Assembly (NCBI GenBank): GCA_011009095.1
Contig: VTPC01090427.1
Location: 1 to 64,000 of the forward strand
From: Ignelater luminosus
Taxonomy: Eukaryota > Arthropoda > Insecta > Coleoptera > Elateridae
Length of the DNA: 64,000 nucleotides
Reading direction: 5' to 3'
Below are positions 1 to 9,773 of this stretch, one piece after another; positions within the stretch are counted from its first letter, which is position 1, and each line of letters opens with the position of its first letter. A program made the position numbers and the translations under genes. The notes beneath the pieces are model-generated. The model was not told where the DNA came from, ran no database searches, and saw nothing but the letters and a program-made list of their open reading frames with translations.

Positions 1-36
1 AATATAAATTTATTTTATTACTATTTTACATATTAC

Positions 37-645
37 CTTATTTAGTACTTGGAATCGGCTAGCTATTAATAGCATCCACAATTCAAATTCGATCCTTATG
101 CATTCCTTATAGACGAAACTAAGCAGGCTACACGTTAGCATAAATGCCATTAGCGTGCTGGTGTTAAATTTAAATGCGGTATAATAATATTGATATAGCA
201 ATACAGAAACGTCTATAATAATTTCAGTGACAGAAAACAAGCAAGAACAACTATCACTAAAAACCATTCCACTCGTTTTCAAAATTTCATCGTACAATGT
301 TATGGTCTTCCATAATTTTTCAAAGTTGTCTTGATTTTTAAATTTTCTGATTACCACAGAAATTAAAAATGTCGTAGAAATAAGTATAAAATATGTCTCT
401 AGATATACTAGTACTAAGTCTGTTTCTCCATCGAAAGAAAGACTTATGATTAAAACCGTAAAGACTACGTATACTGATATAAATATGGTTATCATTACGT
501 AACTATAAATTCCACGTTTAGTTTTAACAATAGTCCGGTTGCCTACTAGGCCTTTAATTTTAAAAGATAGTATTCCAAGTAACCATCCGAAGGTATAAAC
601 TGGATAGAAAGCGGTAAAGGCATCGGTTCTTTGCAAAAATGGCAT
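37..645 (-). CDS. Gustatory receptor, first coding exon (partial gene)
   Basis: This looks like the N-terminal part of an insect gustatory receptor (7tm_7 family), a ligand-gated cation channel in taste-neuron membranes. Reading starts at the ATG complementary to 643-645 and runs about 203 codons. Hydrophobic stretches follow one another: FYPVYTFGWLLGILSF, YVMITIFISVYVVFTVLI, YFILISTTFLISVVI and a later one around LMAFMLTCSLLSFVY. The end, ASRFQVLNK, matches the usual 'RF..LN' segment before a conserved splice site. An AAG|GTAATA donor follows at 37/36, so the stop near position 10 is intronic and the remaining exons lie left of the window. No subfamily or ligand can be assigned. An odorant receptor is the alternative, but the N-terminal pattern fits gustatory receptors better. 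Confidence 0.72.
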
Positions 646-1158
646 AATATTTAGTTTTGTTCAAAATCAATATATGCAATATGTATTATAAAGGAATTTA
701 TGTACTGTCATATTACAATTTATCGGTTACAACCCAAGGATATTTTGCAATAACTAAAGCATTTAATCTAATCATACACGAGATTAGAAAAAAATTATCA
801 TAAGTAAATTCAAGGTTTTGCAGGACATTTCTAGTTAGAATAATGTGAAAAAGATTAATGCATACGTCAACATATGTATACACATCATACATATAGGTAA
901 CTGTTCATGGTCAATTAAATAATTCTTATTTTGAGCTATAGTAATATATTATAGATTAAAGAATAGCGATCAATGTTTCAATTCAATTCCATACCAATTT
1001 TTTTTAAATCTTGCAATTAGTTAATTGATATAACCCAATAATATATTGAACTAAGCAATAGTCGATACGAACGTACAAATTAATGAATCCATAAAAACTT
1101 TATAAAATGATTGCTACAGTATTAACAAAGTAAATATTATTATTAAATTAAAAGCACC
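646..1158. other. AT-rich upstream region of the gustatory receptor
   Basis: No reading frame, repeat or RNA gene was recognised. This would contain the receptor promoter, but no convincing core element stands out in the AT-rich background. Confidence 0.4.
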
Positions 1159-1160
1159 TA

Positions 1161-2422
1161 CGAGGGTGGTCTGAAAAGTTTCCGACCTCAACGTGAAGAT
1201 GGCAGCACTCGTAAATAAAAGCTACTGAATTTCGTTGTTCATCTGTTGACAGTTACTCACCAAAGTTTCAGCCATTTTGGACGCGCAGTTTTTATGTAAC
1301 AGTCGTTTGAGTGAGTTGATGCGAGTTTTTTTGTGAAAATGGACAAAATCGAGTATCAAGCCGTCATTAAATATTTGTTTTTGAAAGGCAATACGCCTTC
1401 GCAAATAAAAGATGAGTTGGATTCTGTGTATGGGGACTCTGCACCATCATTTACCACAGTGAAATTTTGGGCTGCTGAATTTAAACGAGGCCGTAAGAGC
1501 TTGGGAGACGATGAACGTTCGGGACGTCCAAAAACTGCAACTACCGACGAAAACATCGCCAAAGTTCACCAAATGGTGCTAGACGACCGCCGAATTAAAG
1601 TGAGAGAGATAGCAGAGGTTATGAACATGTCAAAAGAACGTGTTTGTCACATATTAAATCAACATTTAGGCATGAGAAAGCTGTCCGCGCGTTGGCTGCC
1701 GCGTTTGCTCACGTTAGACCAAAAACGTGTTCGAATGAATATTTCCAACGCTCTTTTGGCGCCGATTAATTACTGTAGATGAAACTTCGATACACCATTA
1801 TACGCCCGAAACATAAATACAGTCCAAACAGTGGACTGCAAAGGGGGAACGGGCTCCAAAAAAAGCAAAAACTGTTTTTTCGGCTGGGAAAGTGATAACG
1901 ACTGTTTTTTGGGATAGTCATGGAGTTATTTTAATCGATTATCTTCAAAAAGGAAAAACCATTACAGGAGCATACTATGCATCATTACTTGACAAGCTGA
2001 AGGCAGAACTTGCGAAAAAACGGCCAGATTTGCAGAAAAAGAGAATCCTGTTTCACCAAGACAACGCACCGTCTCACACCTCAGCGGTTGCCATGGCGAA
2101 AATCCACGATTTACGGTTTGAACTGCTTGACCATCCGCCTTACTCACCAGATCTAGCCTCAAGCGACTTCTTTTTGTTCCCTCATCTAAAAATTGCGCTC
2201 GGAGGACAAAGATTTTCGTCAAATGAAGAGGCAATCACCTTCGTGAACAATTATTTTGCAGAGAAAAATGCCGAATACTATTTGGACGGGTTACAGAGAT
2301 GGGAGCATCGCTGGGAGAAGTGTGTAGAGTTACAAGGAGACTATGTTGAAAAATAAAAAAAAAAATTTCAGGAAAAATGTCTTGTATCTTTGTTAGGTCG
2401 GAAACTTTTCAGACCACCCTCG
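1161..2422 (+). mobile_element. mariner (DD34D) element, copy 1, defective
   Basis: A 1262-bp mariner-family DNA transposon bounded by perfect 28-bp terminal inverted repeats (1161-1188 and 2395-2422, outer bases CGAGGGTGGTCTGAAAAG) and flanked by the expected TA target duplication (1159-1160 and 2423-2424). Intact ends suggest a fairly recent insertion, or at least that ends could still be mobilised by a transposase supplied elsewhere. The internal transposase is broken. A second copy of the same family, in the same orientation, sits at 43994-45261. Confidence 0.93.
1339..2356 (+). pseudogene. mariner transposase, copy 1 (frameshifted)
   Basis: Starts [17 protein letters not shown] and carries the paired helix-turn-helix N-terminus of mariner transposases, including the [15 protein letters not shown] region. 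After SNALLA the frame is lost at about 1760. Compared with copy 2, 32 bases are missing here, between two copies of TTTTGGCGC. This removes the residues before the first catalytic Asp and shifts the frame. The C-terminal two thirds continue from about 1892 with the second catalytic site in HQDNAPSH and the third in YSPDLASSDFFLF, spaced as in DD34D, ending GDYVEK. One consensus residue (LAPSD to LASSD) is also changed. No functional transposase can be made. Confidence 0.92.
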
Positions 2423-2424
2423 TA

Positions 2425-2671
2425 TAATGTGGCTACAATTTCAGGGTGCGTTTTAAAAAATTTAAATAGAAATGATTCCCACTTTAAAAATTTTTCAGCC
2501 AATGTTTTTCTATCTTTTATATACAATTCCAATAAATTTAAAAAAGATTCTTAGGGTGGTTTTTTATTTTTAGAAAATGTGTTTTTTAGCCAAATAGATG
2601 AGAAATAATTGTTTTTTCGCTTAATATTGTCTCACATCGAATGTTTTTGGAAAGTTGTGCATTGAGATACA
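2425..2671. other. AT-rich spacer between mariner copy 1 and foldback element
   Basis: Nothing recognised. Confidence 0.4.
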
Positions 2672-3254
2672 TACAGGGTGATCATTTTAAAACTTCCCAC
2701 CTTGAATAACTCTTTAATTAGTAAAATTATCAAAAATCGCTGAGACGCGTCGGTTTTGTTTTGGAGGGGGACATTTAATAACTTATTCTAATCAGTTGGG
2801 AAACTTCCACCCTCCCCCCCAACCACCCCCACCCCAAAATTCTAAATGGGACTACCGCATGTGGGATATATCGTTTTAAAGGGTATAAGATTCTCAATCT
2901 TTCACATCAAACAAAATTAAAATCGGCCCAGCGGTTCGTGAATTAGAGCCAGAAATGTATTTAATTCAATAAATACGTTTCTGTCTTTAGTTCAAGAACG
3001 GCTAGACTAATTTTCTTTGATGTATAAGATTAAAGATCTTATATCCTTTAAAATGATATATCACACATGCGGTAGTACCATTTAAAAGTTTGGGGTGAGG
3101 GTGGTTGAGAGGGAGGGTGAGAATTTCCTAACTGACTAGAGTAGGTTATTAAATTTCCCCTTCGAAGCAAAATCGATGCGTTTTAGAAATTTTTGATACT
3201 TTTACTTATTAAAGAGTTATTCAAGGTTGGAAGTTTTAAAATTGTCACCCTGTA
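2672..3254. repeat. Foldback (palindromic) element with TACAGGGTG ends
   Basis: A 583-bp near-perfect inverted repeat with arms of about 290 bp. The left arm begins TACAGGGTGATCATTTTAAA; the reverse complement of the right end begins TACAGGGTGACAATTTTAAA. Similarity continues through CTTGAATAACTCTTTAAT, a C-rich tract (2810-2835 against a G-rich tract near 3090-3120) and TATAAGAT, to a centre near 2965-2990. There is no coding capacity. It resembles a foldback or MITE-type non-autonomous DNA transposon. The outer TA may be the target duplication. Confidence 0.8.
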
Positions 3255-3261
3255 TATACCA

Positions 3262-3440
3262 ACGCCAACCACCCCCACTCCAAAATTTTAAAGAGCACTG
3301 TTCCATGTGTGATACACTATTTTAAAGGATATAAAATTCTCAATCTTTTACATCAAAGAAAATTAAAATCGGCCCAGCTGTTCGTGAAATAGAGACAGAA
3401 ATGTATTTAATTCAATCAATACATTTCCGTGTATTATGTT
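3262..3440 (+). repeat. Third, partial copy of the foldback arm
   Basis: Directly after the palindrome comes a further copy, in left-arm orientation, of the inner arm segment. It runs from the CCAACCACCCCCACTCC tract through AAAATCGGCCCAGC to ATGTATTTAATTCAATCAAT and matches about 2818-3000. It lacks the outer TACAGGGTG end. This points to nested insertion or unequal exchange within the family. Confidence 0.7.
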
Positions 3441-5539
3441 AAATAATTTATGATTAGAGTAATATTAAATATTTACTACAAAACGCTAGTAGAAAGTATT
3501 TCTGTAACCACGACAAAGTGATATAATTTGTTGTTTGGACACCTTGTACGCAGTTTCATAGACGAGATCATCTGGAAACCGTCACAATAGTATTTGATAT
3601 TACGAGTATATACGAAAATAACAATTTTTTTAAACTTCAAATACAAAATAGTTTGTTTAAAAACTGAATTTTAAGTTTAAGATACAAAGACGAATGTGTT
3701 TATATTTCCACACTACACTTTACTAAACTTCAAATTACTTAAGGTAATCTTTAGACTTACATATCAATAGTAAGTACATAATTATGTGATTTATTGAATT
3801 CTTTTTTCTTCTTCTTCCCTCTCCTGTTACAGATAAGGTTTCAGACAGTTTCTGCTGAAGTCACAGAAAGATCCTTGTCTAATAAAAGTAGCTTTCAAAA
3901 CTTTCATGGACTGGTAGCCCCTTTATTTGTTTAGCTAAGATTTGAAGGACTTGTAGACATTCTCAAATTAGCTTCACTCAGAGGTAGATGAACTGCTTAC
4001 TGTCTGGAAATATAGTACGTATATTTCTTTTCGTTAGCGCTCCCGAACACATTATTCAATTGTGAAGTTAGTTAGGTGCCAGTAATCACACAAAAAACTA
4101 TGCATTTGGTTTTAACCAATATTTTAACATTTTTGACATACTGCTTGGTTTTATTTTGAGCATCTTTCAGCAAAAGCAACTCTTTTGAGGACGCTTTCTA
4201 CCCTTTGAATTGCACCGGGCAATAAATTGACCAGCAAACAAACCAAAACCGAACTAGAGCAATCTAAGCAGCCAAGAGGAAATATTAGAAACTAAAAGAA
4301 ACAAAACTAATTATAGGAGTGCATAAATCTAAAAGACATAAGGCACAATCCACAGAGAAAGAAAGAAATGTTGTACATTCAAAACATTGTACTAACTAAG
4401 GAAATTTCAAAAGGAAGAGGTTAGATTACCTAACCGTAAAGTAGCCAATGTAACTAATTTTTGACCTTTACAAAATTTTGTTACCATATTCATATACTCT
4501 GCTCTGTTAAGCTGAGACGTCCTACCTACCAATTTTGACTTTTTTAATGCATGAAATCTTCATGTTAAGTTTGTCCTATCTACATGCCCGGTATACTTTG
4601 TTAACCAAGTATGTCTTATTTACTAATTTTATTTAGTTGTCCTATCTGAGAAGATAGAACACTTATCGATTGTAATTTAGTATAATATTTTAAATTAGTA
4701 GTGTCCAAAGTGTAACAATCAGCTGTTTGAAAAACAGCTTGTACATAACCTATGAAAACGTAATTCTTAAATATTTTGCAAGTATAAGGTTAAGCATTAA
4801 ATTTGTTACTACCTGACTTACAAAGTCAAAACAGTTTTAAGTTGGAATTTTAAACAGTAGACCTTATGAAAATACATATAAATAGATTTAGTACCAGCTA
4901 ATTTACTATATGTGTACAGGGTGTGTTCTAAATGGCGCATAATATGTACTGCACCACGTTATTCTACATCACAAACTGAAAAAGAAATTCTATTGTTCTG
5001 ACGGAAACTTCTTCATTACAAAGTTATTAACATTCCTAATCTTTACTAAAATTGTTACTGCTGAAAATGATTTTACTAATTTGAATAATATACTGGGTGG
5101 TACAACGAAAGCGAAACAGACCGACTAACTCCCACAAATATAATTTTTCAAACAAAACGCAAAAACACTTCGACTTTCATTGGGAAGGGGACATTTTTTG
5201 ATGTACAGTTCGAACCCTAAACTTCAACCCTCTAGGAGGGAGGCGTCAACCTCTCAATAATTTTTAATGGGAAGGTGATTCAAGTGGCATAGCATTAGAA
5301 AGGCCTTTCAATTGTCCATATTGTCCCGTTTGAATTTTTAAATTCCATTGATTTGTTTGAAAGATACAGGATGTGAAATCAAAAACATAACATTCAAAAA
5401 CGGAAACGTTATGATGAATCCTTGCATCAACGCAAAAAAAACTTTTATCTGCTAGTGCTGAACATGGTGTTAAAGAATCATGCGATGTTGTAACATATAA
5501 ATTGAAATATGAATCCTATATCAAGTTAAGTCAATCAAA
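3441..5539. other. Non-coding region with minor repeat ends
   Basis: No gene was seen. A TACAGGGTG-type end occurs at 4915. A possible small non-autonomous element runs from about 5094 (TACTGGGTGGTACAAC) to about 5355 (ending near GATACAGGATGTG). Both are tentative. Confidence 0.35.
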
Positions 5540-5668
5540 GTTATTTCCCTACCAAAAGCGGGAGGCCGTTTTAAGCTCCTTATGGAGCTTCCTCGGCCTT
5601 TTTGAAAAGGGGAATTGTCAGGAGTCAACGACTTAGAATCCGGTTCGGCTTGTGCTCGTCCTGTGTTC

Positions 5669-5692
5669 TGTGCGTGCGTGCGTGCGTGCGAG
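5669..5692. repeat. (GTGC)n microsatellite
   Basis: About five tandem GTGC/TGCG units lie within the LINE 3' region. Confidence 0.8.
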
Positions 5693-5799
5693 AGGCGGAC
5701 CTCAGGCTCTTCGGGGCAAGGGATGCCATGGCAGTAGAAAATAAATAGAAGAAGAGAAAGAATGGACCCCTTGAAAGGCGCCGGCTCGCGGCGTGTACA

Positions 5800-6598
5800 C
5801 CCTGGACTTAAGCCTGATGCACTCGCACGCGGTGTTGGCGGACCGACAGGTAGCTGCTGATTAGCCTGACAAAGCAGGAGCTTAAAGAGAAGCCTCTCGT
5901 GTCAGACCTTGTCAAAGGCTCTTTCGATGTCGAGAAATGTGGCCGTTACGCACCGTCTCGAGTTGAATCTTGTTTGATGCTCTGGAAGGAGATTGTTTGC
6001 GTCTAGGCGCGCTCGGTCTCTATTTAGATCGATAAGATGATGGGTTAAGGTGCAGGGCTTTTCTGGATTGGGAATCATGACGACTGTTGCCTCCTTCCAA
6101 GAAACAATTTAATATGTGGGTGAGTAAGGCTGCCGGTGGAAGGTGTCTGACGGCTCTTCTCGTGAGGGAATCGTGCCTCAAAGCGGAATTTTTGCCAGAA
6201 GCAAGCGCCTCGGCTATTTCCTCTTCGAGGATGGGGTTGATGATGTCTACAAGATTGTCCGGAGGTTCCGGAGGAGGGAAGTAGAGGCGGGGAGCGATGT
6301 CGGGGTCGAGGCGGACGTTATAGTTGACCGCGCGGAGGGCTTAAGCATCAAACAGTGGGTCGTCGAGAGGTTGATGGACTTCTTCTAAGACGTCGGCGAA
6401 TATATACGCCTTGTCCAGTGGGTCGGCAATTACGTTTCCGTTTTGGTTGAAGTGGGATTTCTGGGTAGCTGTCTGTCCAGTGAGAACTTTGAGTTTGTGC
6501 CAGAATCTGGCACCGTCTTGGTGATCCAGGCTCGAACAAGCGGCCGACCAGCGCTCTTCCTTTATCGGGGTCACATGCCGACGTTTAGTCGGTTCCAC
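5800..6598 (-). pseudogene. LINE ORF2 linker and reverse-transcriptase fragments
   Basis: From 6598 leftwards one frame gives the linker typical of jockey-like elements (RFWHKLKVLTGQ and ADVLEEVHQPL). Near 6100-6050 another gives WKEATVVMIPNPEKPC, and near 5950-5890 VTATFLDIERAFDKV followed by a stop where Trp is expected before HERLLFKL. These are reverse-transcriptase blocks separated by frameshifts and deletions. The YxDD catalytic block was not found. The plus-strand open frames in this interval are antisense shadows. Confidence 0.72.
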
Positions 6599-6616
6599 TG
6601 TGTTTTCACCACTAAA

Positions 6617-7240
6617 TCATGGGTTTGGACGAATTTCCTGTACACTCGTCGTTTTTTCGAGAATGATTTTGCGGTGGAAGGCGGGCAAAGAGGGCCGCCT
6701 GGGATCGACGGTCCTCTCGGGTACAGAAGCTTGGACAGCTTCTTGGATAACAGAAGTAACTTGTTGGATGGTGGTTTTGATGTCCTCGATTCTGCGTAGT
6801 GGTAGGTTGAGAGGAAGGTTGTTTTCCACGTGAGCTTGGAACTCTTCCCATCGGGCGTTGTTCCAGTCTCTAGTGGTGCGACGAGCGTTCTGGGGAATCT
6901 GGACTTGGCATAATGTGGAGTCTGTGACAAGTGGCAAATAGTCAGAGGCGATAGGAGCGGCGATTCTAGCCAGGGATTCAAAATGAGGAGTTAGGGCGTT
7001 GGTAACGACGATGTAATCTATAATGGAGCTACCCAGAAGCGAGAGGAAGGTGGACCGTTTGTTGGGGATCCGGAATACCGGTAGTCGTAGCAGGCAGGTT
7101 GCCAGCTGTTGACCTTTCGGATTCGACGCCCCGTCCCCGAAGGCCGTGTTTCGGGCGTTGAGATCGCCCATCAGCACTGCTCTACAGAAGGAGGCCACGA
7201 ACTCGTTGGGCGAAATGTAAATGGAAAAAATGTGTACTGG
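6617..7240 (-). pseudogene. LINE ORF2 endonuclease-domain fragment
   Basis: The frame carries hallmarks of the apurinic-type endonuclease (EEP superfamily) of non-LTR retrotransposons: MGDLNARNTAFGD, SIIDYIVV and SDYLPLV. The family normally has SDH at the last site, with a catalytic His; here it is SDY, so the endonuclease would be inactive even without other damage. The N-terminal catalytic part is absent, because the LINE similarity stops near 7250. Downstream residues (TTRDWNNARWEEFQAHV) match the usual linker before the reverse transcriptase. Confidence 0.75.
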
Positions 7241-7279
7241 GGTGCTGAATCCTATATTAGTACAATAAGACCACAACAA

Positions 7280-9773
7280 ATTACCGCCCAGTTTTGGGAG
7301 CTTGATAAGGGCGCAGTATCAGCTCATGTTTAATTCTGTTAAAAGTTTCACAAAAAAAGAAGTAGTATTGGCAAAGCTTCCAGAAGGCATAATTCATTTC
7401 AATATTATCTCAAGAGTTGTGACGGTGAGGAAGTTAAAGTTTGCAAAGTGTACACTTTGACAAAAATATTGATAGATTTTTAAAAACTGTTCGAAATACT
7501 GAATAACAGGCTATTACTGCAAAACGCGATTTAGGAGGCCATTGTCCTCCACTAAACAAAATAGATAAAAAAACTCATTATTGAACACATTAAATCATTC
7601 CAGTCCACTATAGTACACTACCCAAGAGAACATGCCCCCAAAAAGGTTGTATTTACCATTCGATATTTTCATAACTTCAGTATTCAAAGATTTCCAATTG
7701 AAAAATCCTTCTTTTACTAGAAGCTACGGGATCCATAGGCAAGAAGTTGCCCAATTAAAGATTTCTTTTGCAAAACTAAAACGCGAAGAATGCTTTTAGA
7801 GTTCAGAATTTGATCTACATAAAAGGGAAGCAAATCATGGTAATCCAAAGTTTCATTTAGAGCGTGAAGTTTGTACAGAATTTGATAAACACAAAGAAAA
7901 AAAAACACTTTTTGGGGAATACTGATTACGGAAAAGATGCCAAACTGACAGAAACAAATGACAGCCTGTACATTTCTGCAGATCTACAAACGGTAAGCTA
8001 AGCTGAAATGTATAAAAAAGTGTTATTTACCAAACGCATTATTGCATTTAACGAGAGTTTAGATTTTTAAAAAATTTTTTTGACGTCTGTGCCTTGTCAA
8101 CTTTAAATGATCATGTCTACGGTTTTAATAAAGATAGAAAGCTGTACTTTGCGACATTGAAAAGCTCGTAGAAAGGGCTTTAATATAAAATATGATATGT
8201 TGCGTGACGTATCCGGAAAATTTAAAATTAAATGGCTCTTGACCTTATACTGTAAATATGAATTTCTCGAAAAAGGCCATCGTGGCTGTGTGGTCAACAC
8301 ATAGCTATAAGTTTACAGAGTTCCAAATAAAGTCTTAGTGGCACCACAGCTAAAAAAGAATTAATTTAAAGATCATATTGTATATGCAAAGAATTTGTGC
8401 AAAATATGTGCTCATATAGAACATGCAGAAGTTCTGTACAAAATACAAAACAAGATGCTCAAAATATGCAACAAAATATGAGCAATAAGAAATCAAATTT
8501 TTTGAGTTTAAGGGTATGGTTTATTCTAAGTAAGAATCAATACGTTCTAAAGAGAAAACAAGTACAGAGTTGAAGTATACAAAAGTAACATATTTTCGGT
8601 AAAAATCAATAGTTGGTAAAAACTTTGAATATTCAAGAAATCACGCGAATTTGTCATGAAATAGACAAAACATGCCTTTAAATGGGAGAAATATGAACAA
8701 CTACGTGTGTTGCATTAACATATGCAAAAATATGCAGTCATTAAAAATGTCAAAATTAATTTAAAAGCCAAATTGTTACTACAATGCAACATTTATGTTT
8801 GGGTCTTGGATCAAATTAACTGTCGCAGTTGATTTCGCAGTTTTTTTGATCTGGTCGAATAAAATTGAAAGACTATCATCTGAATGATTAATTTCAAAAT
8901 CAAATATGACAATGGAGTTGAGTTTTTGTGCAACCGGACATGAATCTGTCACTTTAAATTAAATTTCTAACAGCCAATTTAATTCTAAAAGCTTCATTCA
9001 TACAACTAAAAGACGAAAAAATTGACGCTACTACTACTACTACTACTACTACTATTTACTGCTAATTTCTACGCAAGTAACGGCACTAGTAAAGCATTTT
9101 TTAGAATGAAGTAACAAAATATTTCCACTAATCCACTCATCAGTAGCCCAAAGCATGTGTTCACTATACTACTTGTTCCCTTTCCAAATATAGCTTTCTA
9201 TCTTTATCAGAACTAAAGATAATGCCTGCCGTTTAAATTTAATGAGACAGGAAAATTTGCAGACATCCAGTTTTTAAAAACTTGATGACTTTATCAATAT
9301 GGAAAATTAAAAAGAAATCGAAGATAGTCCGGGTTCAAATTTATTTTTTTTTTGTTTTTTCTTATTTGATGTGGAATATTCCATATTACTTATGTGTACA
9401 CCTTAATCAGTTTTACAAATAATTTATTTGAGAATCTCAAGCGTTAATTTGTTAATAAAACAGCATTAACCTTATAAACGTTTAATAATTTGTCTACCTT
9501 TAAGAAATCCTTTTTGAAATGACCCCATAAAACGAAGGGTCAGTGCACTGGCAACTTGTGGTGGACAATTTCCTCTAAAACAAAAGACAGCCTATTAAAA
9601 AGAGAAGGTATTCGGACGCACTAGGTGAATTAAAAAAAAGAACTAAATGTATCGGTATGCTGCATGTACTACTGCATACTAATGAGTGTTATACACTTAC
9701 TCTTCCTCAATTCTGCAAGTTCGTTTTCAACATTTTAAAAGCAGGCATTCGCTCGTATGCTTCGTTTACAGTG
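7280..9773. other. Non-coding region upstream of the lipase
   Basis: No supported gene. The short open frames here have no family resemblance. A CTA trinucleotide run lies at 9028-9054. The lipase promoter should be near 9500-9770; no clear core element was seen. Confidence 0.4.
9028..9054 (+). repeat. (CTA)n microsatellite
   Basis: Nine uninterrupted CTA units are seen directly. Confidence 0.95.

Larger units (their letters stand above)
5540..7279 (-). mobile_element. Degenerate jockey/CR1-like non-LTR retrotransposon
   Basis: A GC-richer island on the minus strand with the order expected for LINE ORF2: endonuclease C-terminus (about 7240-6960), linker (6598-6341) and reverse transcriptase (about 6110-5800). 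The endonuclease part is truncated at its N-terminus. The segment nearest 5540 has a GC-rich hairpin (GCTCC...GGAGC) that could be the 3' end. Frames change repeatedly and there are internal deletions, so the copy is dead. Clade assignment rests on the FLDIERAFD signature only. Confidence 0.75.

Noticed and set aside
6087..7333. Several plus-strand open frames (65-118 codons) over the LINE
   Set aside because: They are antisense to clear endonuclease and reverse-transcriptase motifs on the minus strand and have no family resemblance.
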